Shown here: in pieces, positions 12,742-18,974 of the stretch
Position numbering within the stretch: position 1 is the first letter of the stretch
Layout: each line of letters opens with the position of its first letter
Assembly: GCA_036558265.1 (NCBI GenBank)
Contig: DATBFY010000161.1
Coordinates: 1 to 18,974, forward strand
Length of the DNA stretch: 18,974 bases
Source of the DNA: RYN-433 sp036558265
GTDB taxonomy: Bacteria > Planctomycetota > Phycisphaerae > Tepidisphaerales > Tepidisphaeraceae
Reading direction: 5' to 3'
Notes under the pieces: model-generated
Told to the model about the DNA's origin: nothing
Database searches by the model: none
Seen by the model: only the letters and a program-made list of their open reading frames with translations
Position numbers and translations under genes: made by a program

Positions 12742-14391
12742 TCAACCGGCTGCGGCGTAATAGTTCTTCACGTTCGGGCTCACCGTGAGCATCATCAGCA
12801 CCACCAATGGGAAGACCATTCCGATCATCGCCACCACCAGGGCAAAAATGGCCATCGCCGCAAAGCCCCGCGCCACGTTCTGCGCGATCGAGATCGTGCC
12901 GGCCGGGCCCGCCGGCGTCGTGTTCAGGCTGGCGATCATCAGGCTCAGCCCGAGGATCGCCACCACGCCGCAAACCAGCTTGAGCCCCGCGTAAATCAAC
13001 AGCAGGCGTCGTCCGCCGCGCGTCTGTCGGAGGCTGAGGATCGCCACCACCAGCAGGTACACCGCCAGCAGCGCGCTCAGCGCCGCTTCCAGGATCACCA
13101 GCGTGCAGGAGAGCGGGTTGACGCGCAAATTCCCCGCCACGATCCCCGGGATCGTCGGCGCGGTGGACGCCCCGCCGGACGTCCCCGAGGGCCCGGCCGT
13201 TGGCGCAGCAGGGGGGGCATACCCCTGGAGCTTTGCGGTCTGGGTATCGATCAGCTTCCCCTGTGCGTCGAGGGTCAGCCTGCCCATCACGAAGGTCACG
13301 GTCATCGAGCCGTCGTTGTGGGTGACCGCCGATTTGACCTGGGCGGTCAACCCCGGCGTCGTTGACGAAGGCGCGACAAACCGCCCCGAGTCGGGGGACT
13401 GGAGAAACGTGGTAAGGGCGCCGGCCTGGGCAGGGTTGAGCTTGTTGTAGCTGAGCTGATTCACGCGATTGACGATCGCCGCCGCCTCGTCGTCGCCGAA
13501 CCCGCTGACAGCCGGTTCCTGGAACGGACTGGTGGGCGCGCCGGGAGCCGGTTGCGGCGGGGCCGAGCTGCGCAAAGTACTGCTGTGATCGTCGGGTTCG
13601 AAGACGGCACGGTTGTCGAAAAGGCGCAAACGCCCCGGAAGTTTGCAGAGTTCTCCCGGCTTAAGCACGAGGAAATCCGCGCCCTGTTGATCCGGACCGG
13701 CGAATTCCTGGCCGGTTACGCCCAGGTCCGCCAGGAGCTTGCTGGGCACGAGGAGGTCGGGCGTGTCGTTGAAGACCAGCTTGCCATGCTCGGCCAGGAA
13801 AGCGTCGAACTGCCGCTGCCTTGCATCCGTCAGCGGGCTGCGCAGCCGGCTCTTGAACGTGAGGATTATTACGGTGCGCTGGGTGGGTGCAAACCCGTCA
13901 GGCCCCGCCACGATGCCCGCGCCGGCGGCGGCGGGGGGCATGATCATCGTGGTCGTGGCCATCGACGTCCGCACCGCGCGAACGCTCGTCGTTCGGAACA
14001 CGATCAGCCCGGTACACCCGCTGAACACGCTCGCCAGGAAACTCAGCGAGGCGACGATGATCCCCACGACAGCGAGCGTCGTGACGAATCCCGGTCGACC
14101 ATAATGCGCCCCTCCGGCGGTGCGGTAATCGACCGGCGAGTAAGCCGGTGGTGGATAGGCGGTGGGGGGCGGGTAGGCGGGCGGGTAATAGCCCGTCGGC
14201 ACCGGCGGGGGGCTCATCGTCATCGACGCCGGGGCATAAACCTGCGCGAACGGTGCGGGCGCCACCACCCCGGGCTCGGGGATCGGCAGCGGGGGTGGCG
14301 GCGACTGGGCGGGTTCGACAGGCGCGGCCGGCGGTTCGATCGGGATGACGGGGCGCGGCTCGGGTGACTGCTGGGCGGGTTCGTCCGGCAT
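12742..14391 (-). CDS. Proline-rich multi-pass membrane protein of unknown function
   Basis: This 549-residue protein is not from a family I recognise. Residues 1-90 are proline-rich and disordered, with PPAYPPP-type words, and lie before the first membrane helix (about 102-125, TLAVVGIIVASLSFLASVF). A soluble region of some 270 residues follows and includes a RLRSPLTDARQRQFDAFLAEHG helix and a DDEAAAIVNRVNQLS stretch that may be helical. The C-terminal 130 residues hold three or four more helices (LVILEAALSALLAVYLLVV; LLIYAGLKLVCGVVAILGLSL; MAIFALVVAMIGMVFPLVVLMM). The start is ATG at 14391, seven bases after a perfect TATAAT, so the mRNA may be leaderless. It may be cotranscribed with the exported protein downstream. 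Confidence 0.75.
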   Translation of the reverse strand: MPDEPAQQSPEPRPVIPIEPPAAPVEPAQSPPPPLPIPEPGVVAPAPFAQVYAPASMTMSPPPVPTGYYPPAYPPPTAYPPPAYSPVDYRTAGGAHYGRPGFVTTLAVVGIIVASLSFLASVFSGCTGLIVFRTTSVRAVRTSMATTTMIMPPAAAGAGIVAGPDGFAPTQRTVIILTFKSRLRSPLTDARQRQFDAFLAEHGKLVFNDTPDLLVPSKLLADLGVTGQEFAGPDQQGADFLVLKPGELCKLPGRLRLFDNRAVFEPDDHSSTLRSSAPPQPAPGAPTSPFQEPAVSGFGDDEAAAIVNRVNQLSYNKLNPAQAGALTTFLQSPDSGRFVAPSSTTPGLTAQVKSAVTHNDGSMTVTFVMGRLTLDAQGKLIDTQTAKLQGYAPPAAPTAGPSGTSGGASTAPTIPGIVAGNLRVNPLSCTLVILEAALSALLAVYLLVVAILSLRQTRGGRRLLLIYAGLKLVCGVVAILGLSLMIASLNTTPAGPAGTISIAQNVARGFAAMAIFALVVAMIGMVFPLVVLMMLTVSPNVKNYYAAAG

Positions 14392-14398
14392 GCAACGG

Positions 14399-14404
14399 AT
14401 TATA
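14399..14404 (-). promoter_or_regulatory. Perfect -10 box placed for a leaderless transcript
   Basis: On the minus strand this reads TATAAT, then CCGTTGC, then the ATG at 14391. Transcription would start at or within a base or two of the start codon. The -35 region is poor. Confidence 0.45.
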
Positions 14405-14464
14405 ACGGATGCATAACCAACGCCACGGCGCGCAAGACCTCAACGTCGGCTTCAATCCCGTCGA

Positions 14465-14492
14465 TTGCCCCCAAAACCTCGACCGATATACT
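14465..14492 (+). promoter_or_regulatory. Sigma-70-type promoter of the alanine racemase gene
   Basis: TTGCCC (14465-14470) and TATACT (14487-14492) are separated by 16 bp. The matches to consensus are four of six and five of six. Transcription would begin near 14499, giving a leader of about 50 bases before ATG 14552. Confidence 0.5.
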
Positions 14493-14551
14493 GCCGATCA
14501 ACGGATTGTCAGCACCCCGCGCGTGCCGTTCGGCGTGGGATGGAGTTTCGC

Positions 14552-15742
14552 ATGGACGCGAAAATCTCACTGGGGGAGCCTCGGGTGCTCGTCTCGCGCC
14601 AGGCCCTCCTCCACAACGCGTCCGTCGTGCGTAAAACCGTCGGGCCGGGCGTGCGAGTCTGCGCCATGATCAAGGCCGACGCATACGGGCATGGGGCGGA
14701 CATCGTCGCCGACACCCTGGCAAACTTCTCCACCCGCAAATATGAAGCGCCGCTGGCGGACGCGCTGGCCGTCGCTTCGATCGACGAGGCCGAGCGCCTC
14801 CCGCACACGATCCTGCCCGTGTACGTCTTTCGGCCCGTGGAAAATTGCTTCCTGGGGCGCCAGCGCTCGCGCATCGAGCAGGCGATCCGAAACGGGTGGA
14901 TCCTGACGCTCTGCACGGGAACGGCGGCGGACGACGTCGCCCGCATCGCCGCGGGCATCGGCAAGCGCGCCAGCGTCCAGGTCATGGTGGACACGGGCAT
15001 GACCCGCTCGGGCGTGACGCCCGACGGCCTCCTGGGCGTTCTGGGGACGATCCTGGCCCGCTCGTCCCTGCGGCTGATGGGATTGTGCACGCATTTCGCC
15101 TGCGCCGAGGCGGCGGACGGGGCGGTGACCGTCGAACAGTTGCGATCGTTTACCTCGGCGATCGACGGCGCGGGCGGATTGCTCAAGCAATCCGTGACGC
15201 GTCACGCCGCCAACTCCGCGGCGATGTTCCTCCGGCCCGACACCCACCTGGACATGGTGCGGCCGGGCATCGCCCTGTACGGCATCGATCCCTCGCTCGC
15301 CCCCTCCTCCGAGCGCTCGCTCAAGCCCGTCATGAAGTGGACCGCGCCGCTGGTGCAGATCCAGAGCGTCTCCGCCGGGACCCCGGTGGGCTACGGACAG
15401 ACTTGGCGGGCCACCCGCGACACAAGAATCGGCCTGGTCCCCATCGGCTACGCCGACGGCTACCCGCGGTGCCTGTCGAACGCCGGCGTCATGATCGTGC
15501 AGGGGCGGCCGTGCCCGGTGGTCGGGCGGGTAAGCATGGACCTGACCACGATCGACCTGTCGAACGTGCCGCACGCCGTTCCGGGCGACGAGGTGACGAT
15601 CCTGGATAACGACCCCCTCTCCCCCGCAAGCGTCTACGAATTGGCGCGCCTCGCCAACACGATCCCCTACGAGATCACCGCCGGGATCGGCCAGCGCATC
15701 CACCGGGTCGCCGTGGAAGTCGAACAAGGCGTGACCGCCTGA
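14552..15742 (+). CDS. alr: Alanine racemase
   Basis: This PLP enzyme converts L- to D-alanine for peptidoglycan. From ATG 14552 the protein has 396 residues, near the family norm. The PLP-binding lysine is Lys41 in MIKADAYGHG. DTGMTRSG (147-154) and RHAANSAAM (217-225) line the barrel. The catalytic tyrosine from the other subunit is Tyr281 in VGYGQTW. VPIGYADGYPR (296-306) and VGRVSMDLTTID (324-335) complete the active site. I chose 14552 because GGAG lies six bases before it and a promoter about 50 bases upstream fits. ATG 14540 would add four residues, and the longer frame from 14465 would start inside the promoter. An intact racemase fits a planctomycete that makes peptidoglycan. The dehydrogenase gene follows after 81 bp. 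Confidence 0.96.
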   Translation: MDAKISLGEPRVLVSRQALLHNASVVRKTVGPGVRVCAMIKADAYGHGADIVADTLANFSTRKYEAPLADALAVASIDEAERLPHTILPVYVFRPVENCFLGRQRSRIEQAIRNGWILTLCTGTAADDVARIAAGIGKRASVQVMVDTGMTRSGVTPDGLLGVLGTILARSSLRLMGLCTHFACAEAADGAVTVEQLRSFTSAIDGAGGLLKQSVTRHAANSAAMFLRPDTHLDMVRPGIALYGIDPSLAPSSERSLKPVMKWTAPLVQIQSVSAGTPVGYGQTWRATRDTRIGLVPIGYADGYPRCLSNAGVMIVQGRPCPVVGRVSMDLTTIDLSNVPHAVPGDEVTILDNDPLSPASVYELARLANTIPYEITAGIGQRIHRVAVEVEQGVTA

Positions 15743-15823
15743 CGAGGCTTCCGCGTGCTTGGCGGCGCGCGTCCTTCGCGTTAAAACCGTCCGCTCCTCT
15801 TTCCACACACAGGAGCGATCATC

Positions 15824-16606
15824 ATGGCGTGTCATCCGGGGCTGGACGTTTCGAACAAGGTGTGCCTGGTCACGGGCGGGACCAGCGGCATCGGCCGCGC
15901 CATCGCGCTGGGCTTCGCAAAGGCGGGGGCCAAAGTAGTCGCGGGATCGACCAACCCCGACAAGGTCTCGGCCATCAAGAAAGAGCTGGGCGCGGGACAC
16001 GAGGCCGTGACGATCAACGTGGCGGACGCGAATTCGGTCGCGACCGCCGTGGATGTCACGGTCAAGACCTTCGGCCGCATCGACGTGGTCGTCAACGCGG
16101 CGGGCGTGATCAAGCGCCAGCCCTCGCTCGAGATGACCGCCGACGAGTTCCGCCGGATCGTGGACGTCAACCTCACCGGGAGCTTCCTCGTAGCCCAGGC
16201 CGCCGCACGCGTGATGAAGGACCAGTCGCCCGACCTCAAAGGCGAGCGCGGAAACGTGGTTTTCATCGCCAGCCTCAACTCTTACATCAGCCTGGTCGAG
16301 GTGCTCGCCTACGCCGCGAGCAAGTCCGGTGTCCTGGGCCTGGTGCGCGGGCTCGCCAACGAGTGGGCGCCCTACGGCATCCGCGTGAACGCGATCGCGC
16401 CGGGCGTCTTCCCGACCGACCTGAACCGCCCGCTGATCGAGGGCACCGAGCGCGGCCGCATGCTCAAGTGGCACACCCCCATGGCCCGCTTCGGCGACGC
16501 CGACGAGCTCGTCGGCGCCGCCCTCTACCTCGCCAGCCCGTCGGCCAGCTACACGACCGGCCACACGATCATCGTGGACGGCGGGTTCATGTCCAAAGGC
16601 GTGTAA
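15824..16606 (+). CDS. Short-chain dehydrogenase/reductase, sugar-acid dehydrogenase-like
   Basis: This 260-residue NAD(P)-dependent oxidoreductase has a complete classical SDR set: TGGTSGIG (17-24) for the dinucleotide, NAAG (91-94), Asn116 and the catalytic triad Ser150, Tyr163, Lys167 (in YAASK). PGVFPTDLNRPL near 193-204 and IIVDGGFMSKGV at the end resemble gluconate 5-dehydrogenase and 2-deoxy-D-gluconate 3-dehydrogenase (KduD), so a sugar acid is the likeliest substrate. That is inference from general similarity. The start is ATG 15824, with AGGAG eight bases before it. It may be read from the alr promoter or its own; no terminator is visible in the 81-bp gap. A three-hairpin repeat follows immediately after its stop. 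Confidence 0.9.
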   Translation: MACHPGLDVSNKVCLVTGGTSGIGRAIALGFAKAGAKVVAGSTNPDKVSAIKKELGAGHEAVTINVADANSVATAVDVTVKTFGRIDVVVNAAGVIKRQPSLEMTADEFRRIVDVNLTGSFLVAQAAARVMKDQSPDLKGERGNVVFIASLNSYISLVEVLAYAASKSGVLGLVRGLANEWAPYGIRVNAIAPGVFPTDLNRPLIEGTERGRMLKWHTPMARFGDADELVGAALYLASPSASYTTGHTIIVDGGFMSKGV

Positions 16607-16722
16607 CAGCCGCGTAGCGGCGACGGAAATAGCCCCGCGGCGTAAGCCCGGGGAGAAACCAACGACACGAAACAAACCAGCCCCGACAGGGGTGACAGAA
16701 TTCTGCCACCCCTGGCGGGGCT
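16607..16722. repeat. Three-hairpin intergenic unit between convergent genes
   Basis: Hairpin one is GCCGC-GTA-GCGGC (16609-16621), starting three bases after the dehydrogenase stop. Hairpin two is CCCCG (16633-16637) with CGGGG (16649-16653). Hairpin three spans 16679-16722: two 22-base arms with two mismatches and no loop beyond the central GAATTC. No T-run follows, so it is not a classical terminator, but its position suits transcript-end protection or two-way termination. The form resembles dispersed REP-like units. Confidence 0.75.
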
Positions 16723-16756
16723 GAAATTCGCTTGACGGTCGTCGCGTTCGCGGTGC

Positions 16757-17482
16757 TTACTTCCGATCCCCCAGGATCCGCAGGATCGACATGAACATGT
16801 TGATGAACGCAATGTACAGCAGCAGCGAGCCCACGATCGCGATCCGCGGCGCGATTGCCGGATTGTCGCCGTATTGCACCGCCAGCGCCTTGAGCTTCTG
16901 CGTCTCGTAGGCGGTGATGCCGATGAAGACGGCCAGCACCGCGTAGGTGATCAGCCACGACAGGGCGCTGCTGGCGACGAAGATGTTCACCAGCGACGCG
17001 ATGAAGAGCCCGATCACGCACATCACCAGGATCGATCCCATACGCGTCAGGTCGCGCTTGGTCACGAACCCGTAAACGCTCATCGCGGCAAACGTCCCGC
17101 CCGTGAGCAGGAACGCCGTCCCGATCGTCTGCATCCGGTACACGATGAAGATGCCCGACAGCAGCGCGCCCATCAGCGCCGAATAGAGCAGGAACAACGC
17201 GGTGGCGACGTTCGCGTTGATCCGCATCGCCGATGCCTGGACCCCCCACGCGATCGCGAACATGCCCAGCAGGATCGCGACCGCCGCGCCCTTGCCGCCA
17301 CCGTAGACGATCTGCAGGCCGACCGCACTCTGCGACACGAACCACGCCACGCCGGCGGTCACCGCCAGCCCGACCGCCATCCACGCGTACACCACGTTGA
17401 AAAACTTGTACGTGCTCTTGTCGTCGCGGGCGTATTCCAGCTCCCAAGGCCTGCGCGACTCGGATTGAGGAAACATGCTCAT
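16757..17482 (-). CDS. BAX inhibitor-1 family (YccA-like) integral membrane protein
   Basis: This 241-residue protein has a short polar N-terminus and seven hydrophobic segments between about residue 30 and 235. The last segments hold GITAYETQKLK, the family signature of the BI-1/UPF0005 group (bacterial YccA, YbhL, YetJ). Members are inner-membrane proteins tied to calcium leak or to control of the FtsH protease; the role here is not known. The start is ATG 17482, with GGAG about eight bases upstream. ATG 17476 is the next alternative. It lies 73 bp downstream of the ClC gene on the same strand and may be cotranscribed with it. It ends facing the three-hairpin unit. Confidence 0.93.
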   Translation of the reverse strand: MSMFPQSESRRPWELEYARDDKSTYKFFNVVYAWMAVGLAVTAGVAWFVSQSAVGLQIVYGGGKGAAVAILLGMFAIAWGVQASAMRINANVATALFLLYSALMGALLSGIFIVYRMQTIGTAFLLTGGTFAAMSVYGFVTKRDLTRMGSILVMCVIGLFIASLVNIFVASSALSWLITYAVLAVFIGITAYETQKLKALAVQYGDNPAIAPRIAIVGSLLLYIAFINMFMSILRILGDRK

Positions 17483-17555
17483 AGGTTTGCTCCTGGATTG
17501 ATATGCGTCTAACGATGTTATCGGCCTGCCGGGCCCGGGTCTAGCAATACCAGCA

Positions 17556-18974
17556 TCAGTGGGCGGCGGCCTGATGACCCGCCGTCGTGCCGTTGCCGCC
17601 GCCGCCGTTCCCATTGCGCGCCAGCCGCCACGTCACCGTCTCCGACTCCTGCTCCACCAGTCGCCGCCGGTGGGCCCGCAGGATGTCGCTTCGCGTGAGG
17701 ATCCCGATCAGCTCGCGGCTCTGCCGCGACACCACCGGAAGCCGCCCGATGTCGTGCCGCACCATGTGATCGGCGGCATCCCGCAGCGTCAGATCCTCGT
17801 ACACGTAGCTCGGGGGGCGCCGGATCAGATCCTGAATCGTGACGTCGCCGGCGTTCAGGGGGTCGAGCAGCACCCGCCGCGTCAGCACGCCCGACAGCAC
17901 CCCCGACTCGTCCAGGATCGGGAAACCCTGGTGCGTGGTCCCCGGCCCGCGCGTGGCGATCCAGTCCCGCACCGCCTGCAATCGCTCGCCCGTGCGCAGC
18001 GTGCGCACGCCCGTCGACATCACGTCGCGAACCGGGATCGTGTCCAGGAAATCCGCCACGTACTCCGCCGGCACGCGCACGCCCCGCCGGGCGATCTTCT
18101 CCGTCATGATCGAGTGCCGCATCGTCAGGCACGACACCAGGAACGACGCCGAGCACCCGCCCAACAGCGGCAGCAGGCCCAGCGGCTGCAGCGTCGTCTC
18201 GAACGCGAACACCACGCTCGCGAGCAGCGCCCGGCTCGCGCCCGCGAACAGCGCCGCCATGCCCACCAGCGCCGCAATCCGCGCGTCGATCCCCGCCCCG
18301 GGGAAGACCTTCGCGGCGCCGATCCCCAGCGCCGCCCCCACGCCCCCGCCGATCGTGAACAACGGCGCCAGCGTACCCCCCGACGTCCCGCTCCCCAGCG
18401 AGATCGCCCAGGAGATGAACTTGAGGATCACGAACGACAGCGCCGGCCACGCCAGCCAGTTGTCCTTCAGAAAGGCCGTGATGTTCCCGTACCCCACGCC
18501 CATCGTCCTGGGCGAGAAATACCCCACCACGCCCACCGCCACCGCGCCGATCGCCGGCCACCACATCCAGTGCACCGGCAGATGCTCGAAGAGGTCCTCG
18601 ATCCAGTAAACCAGCCGCGTCACGATCATCGAAACCACCCCCATGATCGCCCCGATCAGGATGTACGCCGTCAGCGCCGCCCCCGACGGCGAGCTCACCA
18701 GCGGCATCTTGAACACCGGGTAATCGGCCTTGAGCGCCAGCCGCATGCCCGCCGCCGTCGCCGCCGCCAGCGCCACCGGGATGATCGAACGCGCCCGGAA
18801 CTCGAACAGCAGCAGCTCGACCGCCAGCAGCACAGCCGATACCGGGCTCCCGAACGTCGCCGCCATGCCCGCCGCCGCGCCGGCCGCCAGCAGCGTCTTG
18901 CGCTCCGCCGCCGTCGTGCGGATCACCTGCCCGATCAAGGAGCCCAGCGCCCCGCCGGTCGCGATGATCGGGCC
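17556..18974 (-). CDS. ClC-family chloride channel/transporter with two CBS domains (5' end outside the window)
   Basis: At least 472 residues are present and the frame is open to the window edge. The first visible residues, GPIIATGGALGSLIGQ, are the tail of the ClC filter motif GxEGP; the gating glutamate would be coded just beyond position 18974. The second filter block is GSGTSGGTLAPLFTIGGG. Then come the helices of the second half, with GMAALFAGASRALLASVVFAFE. A C-terminal cytosolic pair of CBS domains follows, one starting at IPVRDVMSTGVRTL and the other at TIQDLIRRPPSYVY; such pairs often bind adenine nucleotides and gate the channel. A Gly/Asn-rich tail ends the protein. Channel versus Cl-/H+ antiporter cannot be decided without the missing part. 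Confidence 0.94.
   Translation of the reverse strand, partial: GPIIATGGALGSLIGQVIRTTAAERKTLLAAGAAAGMAATFGSPVSAVLLAVELLLFEFRARSIIPVALAAATAAGMRLALKADYPVFKMPLVSSPSGAALTAYILIGAIMGVVSMIVTRLVYWIEDLFEHLPVHWMWWPAIGAVAVGVVGYFSPRTMGVGYGNITAFLKDNWLAWPALSFVILKFISWAISLGSGTSGGTLAPLFTIGGGVGAALGIGAAKVFPGAGIDARIAALVGMAALFAGASRALLASVVFAFETTLQPLGLLPLLGGCSASFLVSCLTMRHSIMTEKIARRGVRVPAEYVADFLDTIPVRDVMSTGVRTLRTGERLQAVRDWIATRGPGTTHQGFPILDESGVLSGVLTRRVLLDPLNAGDVTIQDLIRRPPSYVYEDLTLRDAADHMVRHDIGRLPVVSRQSRELIGILTRSDILRAHRRRLVEQESETVTWRLARNGNGGGGNGTTAGHQAAAH

Noticed and set aside
11227..13365. A 712-codon plus-strand open frame opposite the exported and membrane proteins
   Set aside because: The minus strand shows a signal peptide, membrane helices and sensible domains. 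The plus frame is low-complexity Arg/Leu/His with no ribosome site.
14567..16675. A 702-codon open frame on the minus strand opposite alr and the dehydrogenase
   Set aside because: It lies antisense to two genes with full catalytic motifs. Its product is a His/Arg/Gly-rich string with no domains, as expected from high GC content.

Overview
The window is GC-rich bacterial DNA. It most resembles a planctomycete, probably of the class Phycisphaerae. The clues are: the mix of genes (a DUF1570-type secreted metallopeptidase-like protein, proline-rich membrane proteins of no known family, an unusual sigma-70 factor); Ala-Thr-Gln-Pro-rich tails; outer-membrane lipid-transport genes; and dispersed palindromic elements of a kind I associate with planctomycete genomes. 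The placement is inference from style, not from a marker gene. I see no rRNA, tRNA, CRISPR array or transposase.

Layout. 56-2615 (minus): nadD, then a membrane glycosyltransferase-like protein. Divergent from nadD, 2929-3948 (plus) encodes a sigma factor followed by a textbook intrinsic terminator. 4187-8678 is a lipid-transport (MCE/Mla-type) locus on the minus strand: mlaE permease, mlaF ATPase, then mlaD. A plus-strand secreted DUF1570-type gene (5668-6888) sits between mlaF and mlaD, together with a possible small gene whose stop overlaps the mlaD start as ATGA. 9029-9931 (plus) encodes a TPR lipoprotein, divergent from mlaE. 10028-11118 (minus) is a two-gene unit: a HAD phosphatase and a small His-rich membrane protein. 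11257-14391 (minus) holds two proteins without known function, one exported and one membrane-bound. 14552-16606 (plus) carries alanine racemase and a short-chain dehydrogenase. 16757-18974 (minus) holds a ClC-type chloride channel with CBS domains, cut by the window edge, then a BAX-inhibitor-1 family membrane protein.

How the genes fit. Much of the window concerns the cell envelope: MCE lipid transport, alanine racemase for peptidoglycan, a membrane glycosyltransferase, several exported proteins and a ClC transporter. The rest is housekeeping (nadD) and regulation (sigma factor).

The most unusual signal is between the genes. At least five gaps contain short arrays of 7-bp words, with an occasional 8-bp word, and a sixth contains an 8-bp array. 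In two gaps the arrays are paired as long inverted repeats: 28 bp perfect at 11171-11242, and 22 bp with three mismatches at 9952-10022. A third gap (7786-7853) has a weaker inverted arrangement. A candidate small insertion element lies at 8790-8933: a palindromic core flanked by an 11-bp direct repeat. A three-hairpin unit fills the gap at 16607-16722.
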